Below, one piece after another: positions 16,681 through 24,238 of a stretch of 64,000 nt of DNA; positions within the stretch are counted from its first letter, which is position 1; every line of letters starts with the position of its first letter. The stretch spans positions 1 to 64,000 of the forward strand of contig NZ_AHKF01000025.1 of NCBI RefSeq assembly GCF_000252125.1. The letters are read 5' to 3'. The position numbers were made by a program, and so were the translations under genes. Below the pieces are notes generated by a model. It was not told the origin of the DNA. It searched no databases and was given only the letters and a program-made list of their open reading frames with translations. The DNA is from Flavobacterium frigoris PS1. GTDB lineage: Bacteria; Bacteroidota; Bacteroidia; Flavobacteriales; Flavobacteriaceae.

Positions 16681-18396
16681 ATGCAGCTATTTGACTGGAT
16701 TGTACTCGTAGTAACCTTACTATTTATAGTAGTTTACGGCGCTTGGAAAACCAAGGGAAGTAAAAACGTAGAAGACTATATTCTTGGCAGCAACGAAACA
16801 CCATGGTATACTGTAGGTTTATCGGTTATGGCGACACAAGCAAGCGCTATAACCTTTCTGTCAACGCCTGGACAGGCCTATCATGATGGAATGGGTTTTG
16901 TACAATTTTATTTTGGTTTACCTATTGCCATGGTCGTGATCTGTTTGACCTTTATCCCCATTTATCATAAATATAAAGTCTATACGGCCTATGAATACCT
17001 CGAAAAAAGATTTGATTTAAAAACACGTTCCCTAGCAGCCATTCTGTTCTTGTTTCAAAGAGGATTAGGAACTGGGCTTACCATTTATGCTCCAGCCATT
17101 ATCTTGTCGGCCTTACTAGGATGGAACCTTACTTATATGAACATTATAATAGGTATGCTCGTTATTATCTATACGTTTTCAGGTGGAACAAAAGCGGTAA
17201 ACGTGACCCAAAAACAACAAATGTTTGTCATCATGTCGGGAATGTTAATCACTTTTTTCCTCATACTACACTTTCTACCTAATGAAATGACATTTAGTAA
17301 TGCATTACATATTGCCGGAGCAAATGACAAGATGAACATTGTCAATTTTTCCATTGATCCCGAAGAAAAATACACAATTTGGAGTGGAATAACGGGTGGT
17401 TTCTTCTTGGCGCTTGCCTATTTCGGAACGGATCAGTCACAGGTAGGACGTTATCTCTCTGGGAAATCAGTTCGTGAAAGTCAGATGGGACTAATTATGA
17501 ATGGATTGTTAAAAGTGCCAATGCAATTCTTCATATTGCTTACTGGAGTTATGGTATTTGTCTTTTTCCAATTTAACCCGGTACCCTTAAATTTTAATCC
17601 CAATAATAAAATAATAGTTGAAAAATCGCAATACAAAGAGGAATACCATACTTTAGAAAATAAATTAGACGCCCTTTCTGAAGATAAAAAAGTAATTAAT
17701 CTGCTATATATCGACCAACTTAATCAGGATTACGACAATCCGATTCTGCGAAAAGAATTAATTAGCCTTTCGGCAAAAGAAAAAGACCTGCGAGACCGCG
17801 CTAAAGAGATCATTCTAAAAGCAGATAGCGGCAGCGAGACGAACGATAAAGATTACGTCTTTTTCCATTTTATTTTAAATTACCTGCCCAAAGGACTTAT
17901 CGGACTATTGCTTGCGGTAATTATATCCGCAGCTATGTCTTCAACGGCTTCGGGACTTAATGCATTAGCATCCACAACAGCGATCGATATTTACAAACGG
18001 AATTTAAAGGAAGAAAAATCAGAAAAACATTATCTCAATGCAACAAAGTTCTTCACTTTGTTTTGGGGAGTTGTAGCTATTCTTTTTGCCAGCATCGGTA
18101 CCCTGTTCGAAAATCTAATTCAATTGGTTAATATTGTTGGTTCCATTTTCTACGGAACGGTACTAGGGATTTTCTTAGTAGGATTTTATATTAAATTTAT
18201 AAAAGCCAAGTCCATATTTTATAGCGCCTTAGTGAGCCAAATGACGATTTTTATAATATACTACTATGCTATTTATGTTTTTCCTGCAGGCGAAGCTAAA
18301 TTGGGTTATTTGTGGCTAAATTTCATCGGAGCAATGCTTACGATTATTTTGTCTTCCTTGATGCAGCTAACTTTTTTCAGAAATGAGAAAAAGTAA
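16681..18396 (+). CDS. Sodium:solute symporter (SSS family)
   Basis: 571 residues with about 13 membrane helices. SSS features include the N-terminal VVYGAWKTKGSKNVEDYILG, ATQASAITFLSTPGQAY around helix 2, FGTDQSQVGRYLSGKS, and LLAVIISAAMSSTASGLNAL with the Na+-site serines. An extra hydrophilic insert lies at about residues 310-385 (between two helices), which is usual in the Bacteroidota sialic-acid/sugar-like branch. Within the operon it probably imports a product released by the PIG-L protein, but the substrate is not known. A strong terminator follows. Confidence 0.92.
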   Translation: MQLFDWIVLVVTLLFIVVYGAWKTKGSKNVEDYILGSNETPWYTVGLSVMATQASAITFLSTPGQAYHDGMGFVQFYFGLPIAMVVICLTFIPIYHKYKVYTAYEYLEKRFDLKTRSLAAILFLFQRGLGTGLTIYAPAIILSALLGWNLTYMNIIIGMLVIIYTFSGGTKAVNVTQKQQMFVIMSGMLITFFLILHFLPNEMTFSNALHIAGANDKMNIVNFSIDPEEKYTIWSGITGGFFLALAYFGTDQSQVGRYLSGKSVRESQMGLIMNGLLKVPMQFFILLTGVMVFVFFQFNPVPLNFNPNNKIIVEKSQYKEEYHTLENKLDALSEDKKVINLLYIDQLNQDYDNPILRKELISLSAKEKDLRDRAKEIILKADSGSETNDKDYVFFHFILNYLPKGLIGLLLAVIISAAMSSTASGLNALASTTAIDIYKRNLKEEKSEKHYLNATKFFTLFWGVVAILFASIGTLFENLIQLVNIVGSIFYGTVLGIFLVGFYIKFIKAKSIFYSALVSQMTIFIIYYYAIYVFPAGEAKLGYLWLNFIGAMLTIILSSLMQLTFFRNEKK

Positions 18397-18410
18397 CTTA
18401 TAACCATCCT

Positions 18411-18458
18411 AAAAAGCAAAACCCGTTTCAATTTCTTGAAACGGGTTTTGCTTTTTTA
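18411..18458. terminator. Bidirectional terminator between convergent genes
   Basis: A 21-bp perfect inverted repeat (left arm 18411-18431, loop TTTC, right arm 18436-18456) with A and T runs at its ends. It lies between the symporter and the convergent DUF2911 gene and can serve both. Confidence 0.92.
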
Positions 18459-18473
18459 TAAAAGAACGAACCT

Positions 18474-19316
18474 TTATTTACTCCATTCTGAGATACTGTC
18501 TTTGTTCATTTTAGCATAATCTTGATTTCCTGCTGCTTCAGAAGCGGCAAGTGATAATTTAGCCGTTTCAATGGCTCCTTTTTTATCCCCTTGTTTCGCT
18601 TGTACCAATGATTTTAGTCTCAAATAAAAGAACGGTTTTTCACTGTTCAATTCTAGTGCTTTATCTACATAGGTTCTTGTTTTATCTATATCGCCATTCG
18701 ACTGATAAAAATACTGTGCTGCCGAAAAATAATCACCAGATGACGGACCTGCAAGTGCTTTTTCTACATTTGCGATCGCCGTTTTTTGGGTAGGTACTTC
18801 AAATTTTACTGCTACATAAGAGTTCTCCCAGTTTATTTCAAGAAAAGCAAAATCTGAACTCAGACCGCTTATTCCAATGGTAAAAGTATCTTTTGCTTTT
18901 GGCATTGATTCCTCTTTTACAGTTGTTCGTAATGCAACATTTGCTTCTTTAAATTCTTGTGGAGTTCCCCAATTATCTGTAGTCGAATAAAATATAATTT
19001 CCCAACTTTGAATGTTTGGAATAGTGTATAACGCATATTTCCCTTTCTTCAGCGTTTTACCACCAATGATTACATCATCACTAAAAGAAACAGTTGTGTT
19101 TTCATTTGCTCCGGTTCTCCATAGTTTACCAAAAGGAACTAAATTACCAAAAACGGCTCTTCCTCTAGCCGAAGGTCTGGAATAAACAACTTCTACATCG
19201 GTCAAGCCCACCACTTGATTTATAGTCGCCTTTGGGCTTGCCTGTGGCGTTTGAACCTGTGCCTCAATAGTAAATTGAGTAATAATAATCGCTAATGCTA
19301 TAAGTATTTTTTTCAT
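18474..19316 (-). CDS. Exported DUF2911 protein with TPR-like tail
   Basis: 280 residues. The signal peptide ends ...TQFTIEA. The DUF2911 domain (residues ~25-175) has VVYSRPSARGRAVFG, GKLWRTGANENTT, GKTLKKGKYALYTIP and a FLEINWENSYVAV strand. The C-terminal ~100 residues look like two helix-turn-helix TPR-type repeats (YFSAAQYFYQSNGDIDKTRT, then LNSEKPFFYLRLKSLVQA). DUF2911 proteins are abundant periplasmic proteins in Bacteroidota with no known activity. Transcribed alone from the promoter at 19340. Confidence 0.87.
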   Translation of the reverse strand: MKKILIALAIIITQFTIEAQVQTPQASPKATINQVVGLTDVEVVYSRPSARGRAVFGNLVPFGKLWRTGANENTTVSFSDDVIIGGKTLKKGKYALYTIPNIQSWEIIFYSTTDNWGTPQEFKEANVALRTTVKEESMPKAKDTFTIGISGLSSDFAFLEINWENSYVAVKFEVPTQKTAIANVEKALAGPSSGDYFSAAQYFYQSNGDIDKTRTYVDKALELNSEKPFFYLRLKSLVQAKQGDKKGAIETAKLSLAASEAAGNQDYAKMNKDSISEWSK

Positions 19317-19339
19317 TTTCTAAAATTTATATTTTTTTT

Positions 19340-19347
19340 CAAATTTA
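19340..19347 (-). promoter_or_regulatory. -7 box upstream of DUF2911 gene
   Basis: On the minus strand TAAATTTG is an exact TAnnTTTG match, 24 bases before the ATG at 19316. Confidence 0.45.
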
Positions 19348-19373
19348 CAAAATACAGCCAATGATACTGTTAA

Positions 19374-20045
19374 TTATTTATTAATATCTAATCTATAGCG
19401 CGCCACTTTTTCATAATCAATTTCATTAAAATGGTTGATTACCACATCTGCTGCTGATAAATCCTGGTCTTTAGAATGGAAACTATTGTAGGCTATACAA
19501 AATATCCCCGCTGCTTTTGCCGCTTTGATACCATTTGTACTGTCTTCAATAACGATGCAATTTTCTTTAGGAGCTATTGATAAGGATGCCGCATGTTCAA
19601 AAATGGCCGGATGTGGCTTTGATTTAGGAAAGTCTTCCCCACTAACAATATGGGTAAAATAATCATGTAATTTGAATCGGTTAAAAACGCGCTCGATTGT
19701 TACTTTTGAAGCTGATGATGCTAAAATTAACTGCATTCCTTTATGATGAAAATCTTTGATTAAGATTTCGACACCAGTTAACAATTCTAAATCTTCCTTT
19801 TTATCAAAAGCATCATTAAAAATAGTTCGTTTTCTCTGAATTAAATCTTCAACATCGTGATCAAGCTGAAAAATATCTTTTACTTTCTGAAACGTATTTC
19901 GAGTCGAATTTCCTGTAAAGGAAGTAAACATTTCCTCGGTAACATCAATTTTAAGTTCACTAAATTGTTGAAAATAAGCATAACGGTGTACCGGCTCAGT
20001 GTCTACAATTACACCATCCATGTCAAAAATTACGGTTTGTATCAT
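19374..20045 (-). CDS. HAD-superfamily phosphatase, beta-phosphoglucomutase-like
   Basis: 223 residues. Motif I FDMDGVIVDTEPVH, an alpha-helical cap between residues ~15 and 85, motif II LILASSAS, motif III lysine in SKPHPAIFE, motif IV VIEDSTNGIKAAKAAG. This is the subfamily of beta-phosphoglucomutase, phosphonatase-like and sugar-phosphate phosphatases. The substrate cannot be assigned: sugar phosphate phosphatase or mutase. It is followed on the same strand by nothing close, and the TcdA gene is 43 bases upstream, so a shared transcript is possible. Confidence 0.88.
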   Translation of the reverse strand: MIQTVIFDMDGVIVDTEPVHRYAYFQQFSELKIDVTEEMFTSFTGNSTRNTFQKVKDIFQLDHDVEDLIQRKRTIFNDAFDKKEDLELLTGVEILIKDFHHKGMQLILASSASKVTIERVFNRFKLHDYFTHIVSGEDFPKSKPHPAIFEHAASLSIAPKENCIVIEDSTNGIKAAKAAGIFCIAYNSFHSKDQDLSAADVVINHFNEIDYEKVARYRLDINK

Positions 20046-20088
20046 TTTATGAGTTTAAATTTTTAGATATAATTTCTTAAACGAAATC

Positions 20089-20802
20089 TTATTTTTTCAG
20101 CAAATAGCGAATCACTGTTTCTGCGGCAAACAAGCCAAATAATCCTGGCATATAGCTGTTAGTTCCATAAAAAGATTTTTTATAATTGGAACCATCTGTC
20201 ATTTTTAAACTGGCATCATCTTGAATTTCTGATGAAAAAACGACTTTTAATTTATCAATTTTATGTTCTTTTAATCTTTTACGAATTGTTTTTGCCAAAA
20301 AGCAATTTTCTGTATTATTAATATCAGACACTTTTACTTTTGCAGCTTCCATCTTTCCACCAGCACCCATACTTGATATTATTTTAACTCTTTTTCGCTT
20401 GGCGCCAATAATTAAATTAAGTTTTGGAGTCACGCTATCGATGCAATCCAACACATAATCAAATTCTTCAGTAACAATTTCAAAAGCACGCTCTGGCGAG
20501 AGAAATTCTTGTACTTGAGTTAATTTCAACATTGGGTTAATATCCATCAATCGATCTCCTACAACCGTTATTTTGGGTTGTCCTACGGTGGAATGCAAGG
20601 CTGGTAATTGCCTGTTAATATTGGTAATATCCACCACATCACCATCTACAATCGTCATAGACCCTACTCCTGCTCTTGCCAAAAATTCAGCAGCAAATGA
20701 TCCTACGCCTCCCAATCCTACTACTAAAATGTTAGCATTTTGCAATTTATTTAATCCTTCCTTTTTAAATAAAAGTTCCGCTCTTTCTGTCCATTCTGCC
20801 AT
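20089..20802 (-). CDS. tcdA: tRNA threonylcarbamoyladenosine dehydratase
   Basis: 237 residues, ThiF/E1-like fold. ATP-binding glycine loop LVVGLGGVGSFAAEFLARAG, then DGDVVDITNINRQL, and DCIDSVTPKLNLI. The C-terminal TDGSNYKKSFYGTNSYMPGL matches TcdA (CsdL). TcdA converts t6A37 of ANN-decoding tRNAs to the cyclic form ct6A. Start ATG is chosen because MAEWTERAELLF is the typical N-terminus. The gene may form an operon with the HAD gene downstream. Confidence 0.92.
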   Translation of the reverse strand: MAEWTERAELLFKKEGLNKLQNANILVVGLGGVGSFAAEFLARAGVGSMTIVDGDVVDITNINRQLPALHSTVGQPKITVVGDRLMDINPMLKLTQVQEFLSPERAFEIVTEEFDYVLDCIDSVTPKLNLIIGAKRKRVKIISSMGAGGKMEAAKVKVSDINNTENCFLAKTIRKRLKEHKIDKLKVVFSSEIQDDASLKMTDGSNYKKSFYGTNSYMPGLFGLFAAETVIRYLLKK

Positions 20803-20871
20803 TGCTGTTTTTTGTTTAAAAGTTTAAGGTTTAAAGTTCAAAAAAACTTCTCCTTTTAAATATTTGATATT

Positions 20872-21528
20872 TTAAATCAAGTCAGTTTTAAAAACGGCTT
20901 GAAAATTACTGCTTATTTGTTTTTGAAGTTCCTCCAAATTTACGTCCTTATATTTTGCTGCCAAAGCATATACAACATCTATATTTTCTTCGATAGTATC
21001 CGTTTCCAGAAAAAACCGATTATTGGGGACGCTTTTAAAAACGGATTCCAATTCTAGATTTTTTAATAGATATTTCCCAAACGAAATATAAAATCCATTT
21101 TCTAATAATTGCTTTACCGTTTGCTCATTTTTAGAGAAACCATGAATAATCATGGGAACAGTGATGTTTAAGCTTTTTTTAATTGCAATTATTTCTTGAA
21201 AAGCGGCCACACAATGTATCACAACGGGTTTGTTGTATGTTTGTGCTAAAAGCAATTGCTTTTCAAAAACCGTTTGCTGCAGGTCCATTGGGATTTCAAT
21301 CCTTTTGTCCAGACCACACTCGCCTAGAGCAAGGCAATTGATCTCTTTTAACTTACTTTCTATTATTTCGAAATCGGTTGCCAACCTGTTCTCGACAATA
21401 TACCAAGGATGAATCCCTATTGAATAAAAAGGAATCGAGGCATCAAATTCTTGTGGATATTGATTAACCAATTCCAAGACATCCGATTGATTGCTGAAGC
21501 TGTGAGTATGGAAATTAAAGAATTTCAT
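20872..21528 (-). CDS. TatD-family metal-dependent hydrolase
   Basis: 218 residues. The metal motif HTHSF lies near the start, followed by GIHPWY, ALGECGLDKR, VIHCVAAFQE, IIHGFSKN and FLETDT. TatD enzymes are metal-dependent nucleases/hydrolases with 3'-5' exonuclease activity in studied members. This copy is shorter than TatD/YcfH (~260) because the C-terminal region after FLETDT is compact, as is usual for the Bacteroidota subfamily. Its ATG overlaps the stop of the DUF1684 gene by one base (TAATG), indicating coupling. Confidence 0.87.
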   Translation of the reverse strand: MKFFNFHTHSFSNQSDVLELVNQYPQEFDASIPFYSIGIHPWYIVENRLATDFEIIESKLKEINCLALGECGLDKRIEIPMDLQQTVFEKQLLLAQTYNKPVVIHCVAAFQEIIAIKKSLNITVPMIIHGFSKNEQTVKQLLENGFYISFGKYLLKNLELESVFKSVPNNRFFLETDTIEENIDVVYALAAKYKDVNLEELQKQISSNFQAVFKTDLI

Positions 21529-22130
21529 TAATCGTGAAATTTTTTGACTCCCGCCTTTATTTCGATGTTTAAATCATTTTCTAAAGGCACTCTAGGGCAC
21601 GAATATTTGTGATTGTAGGCGCAATACGGGTTGTAAGCAGTGTTGAAATCAATCGCAATAGTATTGCCTTTTGGTATTTTTAAATCGATATACTTGCCGC
21701 CTATGTAACTTTCATTACCTGAAGTGAGATCTGAATAAGGCAAGAAAAGGTAATCTTTATATTCTTTCTTTTTTGAAAGCTCGATGTTCTTATAGACATT
21801 CAGTTTTAATAGTTTTCCATCAATCGTGAAATGCACTTCTCCATATTTAATATAGGTCGGTGTTCTTTCTGTGGATGTTTTCATTCCAAATGGCTTCTCT
21901 TTATCAGTTCTTATAAAAGTAGCTGTCACGACGTATTTTTCATTTATAGGGTAAAAATCCAACGACTTAAATACAGCTAAATCAGCTGCTGTCAGTGGAC
22001 TAGTTTTGGCATCAGCATATTCAGAATTGATTTTTTTTTGAAATTTTTCTGCTGACTTGCTATCAAATTTTCCTTGGGCAAAGCCCAAACTCAATTGTGT
22101 CAAAAGCAACAGAACTAGAATCTTTTTCAT
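21528..22130 (-). CDS. Exported DUF1684 protein
   Basis: 200 residues. Signal peptide MKKILVLLLLTQLSLGFA. The DUF1684 domain has YVVTATFIRTDKEKPFGMKT, FLPYSDLTSGNESYIGGKYI and the family signature FNTAYNPYCAYNHKYSCPR. DUF1684 proteins occur widely in bacteria with no settled function. The Cys/Asn/Tyr-rich signature suggests a binding or catalytic site. It is the first gene of a two-gene unit with the TatD-type gene. Confidence 0.88.
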   Translation of the reverse strand: MKKILVLLLLTQLSLGFAQGKFDSKSAEKFQKKINSEYADAKTSPLTAADLAVFKSLDFYPINEKYVVTATFIRTDKEKPFGMKTSTERTPTYIKYGEVHFTIDGKLLKLNVYKNIELSKKKEYKDYLFLPYSDLTSGNESYIGGKYIDLKIPKGNTIAIDFNTAYNPYCAYNHKYSCPRVPLENDLNIEIKAGVKKFHD

Positions 22131-22144
22131 TTTTTTTATTTTAG

Positions 22145-22152
22145 CAAAAATA
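22145..22152 (-). promoter_or_regulatory. -7 box for DUF1684-TatD unit
   Basis: On the minus strand TATTTTTG is an exact TAnnTTTG match 15 bases before the ATG at 22130. It is divergent to the MFS promoter 50 bases away. Confidence 0.5.
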
Positions 22153-22198
22153 GTTTAAAAGTTACAAAGCAACAAAGACTGAAAGTTACAAAGTTCCC

Positions 22199-22206
22199 TA
22201 CCTTTG
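22199..22206 (+). promoter_or_regulatory. -7 box of MFS transporter gene
   Basis: TACCTTTG is an exact TAnnTTTG match, 20 bases before the ATG at 22227. Confidence 0.55.
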
Positions 22207-22226
22207 CAAAAAAGAATCTAATTATA

Positions 22227-23438
22227 ATGCTCGCAACCGCTTTCAGTCGCTATATTAACAATTTCAGAGGGTTTTCGAGAGAAATTTGGATTCTTACGTT
22301 GATTACTTTTATCAATCGTGCCGGAACAATGGTTTTGCCCTTTTTATCTAAATATTTAAAAGAAGATTTGAACTTATCCTATGCTGAAGTAGGATGGATT
22401 ATGGTCGCCTTTGGTTTGGGATCGATGTTAGGTTCTTGGCTAGGTGGTAAATTATCCGATAAGATAGGTTTTTACAGAATCATGGTTTTCAGTTTATTCA
22501 CCAGCGGACTACTACTATTTTTCATACAATACATCCGTACTTTTTGGGGATTGTGTGCTGGAATGTTTGTTATTATGACTGTCGCTGATATGTTTCGTCC
22601 CGCCATGTTTGTCTCCTTGGCAACTTATTCAAAACCAGAGAATCGCACCAGATCATTGACTTTAGTTCGATTAGCAGTAAATTTAGGTTTCGCAGCCGGA
22701 CCCGCTTTAGGAGGATTAATAATCATGAATTTAGGCTACGGCGGATTATTTTGGGTAGATGGAAGCTCCTGTATCATATCGATTTTAATTTTTACCCTAT
22801 TAGTAAAAGAACGTAAAAAGTCTGCCGATTTAGAAACGGCAAACAGCGAAACCGAAATACCGGTCTCCGTTTTTAAAGACAAAATATTCTGGCTCTTTCT
22901 CTTCGTTTGTTTTATAACGGCGATGCTTTTTTTCCAATTGTTTACGACGCTACCGCTCTATCACAATGAAAAATTTGGGTTAACAGAGTTTCAAAGTGGA
23001 CTTTTATTGTCCTTAAATGGATTGCTAATTTTCTTTCTCGAAATGCCAATTGTGAGTTTCACCCAAAGAAAAAATATAAATCATCTCCGGATTATTCTTT
23101 GGGGTACACTACTAATGTCCCTTAGTTTCTATGTTCTATTGATCAACATATGGGCTGGAATGTTAATTATTAGTATCCTTTTTATCACTTTTGGCGAAAT
23201 GTTCATCTTCCCTTTCTCCAATTCTTTTGCCTTAAGCAGAGCACCAAAAGGTCATGAAGGCCGTTACATGGCTTTATTTACAATGAGTTTCAGCTTAGCG
23301 CACATTGCGAGTTCTAAAACCGGATTGACGATCATAGATTCATTTGGCTATCAGGCGAACTGGTTTGTCATGGGCAGTTTAGGAATTCTTTCAGTAGCAA
23401 GCTGCATCTGGCTGCAAAAACTTGTTAAAAAAGAGTAA
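22227..23438 (+). CDS. Major facilitator superfamily (MFS) transporter
   Basis: 403 residues, 12 predicted membrane helices. The MFS motif A is GSWLGGKLSDKIGFYR between helices 2 and 3; helix 5 has NLGFAAGPALGGLI. A charged loop (ERKKSADLETANSETE) separates the two six-helix halves. It resembles the DHA1-type multidrug/solute exporters. No substrate can be named. It is divergent from the DUF1684 gene. Confidence 0.9.
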   Translation: MLATAFSRYINNFRGFSREIWILTLITFINRAGTMVLPFLSKYLKEDLNLSYAEVGWIMVAFGLGSMLGSWLGGKLSDKIGFYRIMVFSLFTSGLLLFFIQYIRTFWGLCAGMFVIMTVADMFRPAMFVSLATYSKPENRTRSLTLVRLAVNLGFAAGPALGGLIIMNLGYGGLFWVDGSSCIISILIFTLLVKERKKSADLETANSETEIPVSVFKDKIFWLFLFVCFITAMLFFQLFTTLPLYHNEKFGLTEFQSGLLLSLNGLLIFFLEMPIVSFTQRKNINHLRIILWGTLLMSLSFYVLLINIWAGMLIISILFITFGEMFIFPFSNSFALSRAPKGHEGRYMALFTMSFSLAHIASSKTGLTIIDSFGYQANWFVMGSLGILSVASCIWLQKLVKKE

Positions 23439-23660
23439 AAATAATCCCATAGTAATCATTTGGGCGTGCCCCCATTGCTCAAAGGGGCTAACTAACAAAC
23501 TGGTTATATTGCCCCCTTTAAACAACGCGGTCGGGCTATACGCTCCGCTGCGGCGGACTGCTGCTATCCCTCACGCGGCCTCATTTGCAGAACAACAAAT
23601 GGGTAATAAAGATTTCCCAGCTCCTATAATTACTTAAAAAGAAGAACAAATAGCCTGAAA
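23439..23660. repeat. GC-rich intergenic repeat-like block, non-coding
   Basis: A GC-rich island in an AT-rich genome, with CGCTCCGCTGCGGCGGACTG (23540-23559) at its core. It has a CAAATG-type dyad (CATTTGCAGAACAACAAATG, 23580-23599). An ORF can be read through 23422-23637, but it has no start signal, no protein-like composition, and lies in the gap between two genes. Blocks of this composition occur as dispersed intergenic repeats in Flavobacteriia as far as I recall. A genome-wide copy count would decide. Confidence 0.45.
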
Positions 23661-23724
23661 ACTAAATATCTAGTTAATTAACTAATTTTATAGTTGTGTA
23701 ACTACAAATATAGTTGTAACTTTG
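23661..23724 (+). promoter_or_regulatory. BlaI/MecI-type triple operator overlapping the blaI promoter
   Basis: Three copies of ACTA-N6-TAGT stand at exactly 20-bp intervals: 23661-23674, 23681-23694 and 23701-23714. ACTA-N6-TAGT is the half-site layout of staphylococcal BlaI/MecI operators (ACTACATATGTAGT). A -33 TTG (23694-23696) and -7 box TAACTTTG (23717-23724) with 20-base spacing form the promoter. Operators 2 and 3 cover the -33 box and the spacer. This predicts autorepression of the BlaI/M56 pair. Confidence 0.75.
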
Positions 23725-23734
23725 GATTGCGTTA

Positions 23735-23815
23735 AGGATTAAGGCGGTATCCTCGTAGTGAAACGAAGAGATATAGCCGAAAGCCTGACCCGCCCTTGCG
23801 GATAACGCCCAAATA
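23735..23815 (+). repeat. GC-rich structured-looking element in the blaI 5' leader
   Basis: Between the promoter and the BlaI start codon lies a leader of about 95 bases. It contains GGCGGTATCCTCGTAGTGAA (23741-23760), ATATAGCCGAAAGCC and CCCGCCCTTGCGGATAACGC, with GGCG/CGCC-type pairing. Its composition differs from the neighbouring genes. From memory, related sequences (GATATAGCCGAAAGCC...GACCCG) recur in intergenic regions of Flavobacterium genomes, so it is probably a dispersed repeat that became part of the leader. Confidence 0.45.
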
Positions 23816-23825
23816 AATCTAAGCT

Positions 23826-24194
23826 ATGGAAAAATTGACGAACAAAGAAGAAGAAATCATGCACATCTTATGGAAGCTAAAAAAAGCATTCGTAAAAGAA
23901 GTCATGGCGGAAATCACAGAGGACCAACCTCACTACAACACCTTATCGACCATTGTGCGGAACCTAGAGGACAAGGGTTATGTTGCACATAATGCCTTTG
24001 GGAACACCCATCAATACTACCCAATCATTGCGATTGAAGACTACAGAAAAGGATTTATGAATACGGCAATTGACAATTATTTTAATAGCTCGTATAAAAA
24101 TATGGTTTCCTTCTTTGCCAAAGAAGAGAAAATATCTGCCAAAGAACTGCGTGAAATTTTAGCGATGATAGAAAATCCGAAAGAAGAATTATAG
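23826..24194 (+). CDS. BlaI/MecI/CopY-family transcriptional repressor
   Basis: 122 residues, typical BlaI length. Winged-helix N-terminus LTNKEEEIMHILWKLKKAFV, recognition region PHYNTLSTIVRNLEDKGYV, C-terminal dimerisation helices ending LREILAMIENPKEEL. The family represses by binding ACTA-N6-TAGT operators and is inactivated by proteolysis triggered by the M56 partner. Three such operators lie upstream. The M56 gene follows 44 bases later. Such pairs in Bacteroidota are usually not tied to a beta-lactamase, and none is nearby. Confidence 0.92.
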   Translation: MEKLTNKEEEIMHILWKLKKAFVKEVMAEITEDQPHYNTLSTIVRNLEDKGYVAHNAFGNTHQYYPIIAIEDYRKGFMNTAIDNYFNSSYKNMVSFFAKEEKISAKELREILAMIENPKEEL

Positions 24195-24238
24195 ACTTTT
24201 TCTAAGTAATAATAATTGTGTATTTAAAAATTAAAACA

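Noticed and set aside
23422-23637. ORF in the GC-rich block after the MFS gene
   Set aside because: No start signal, protein-unlike composition, overlaps the MFS stop region; better explained as an intergenic repeat.
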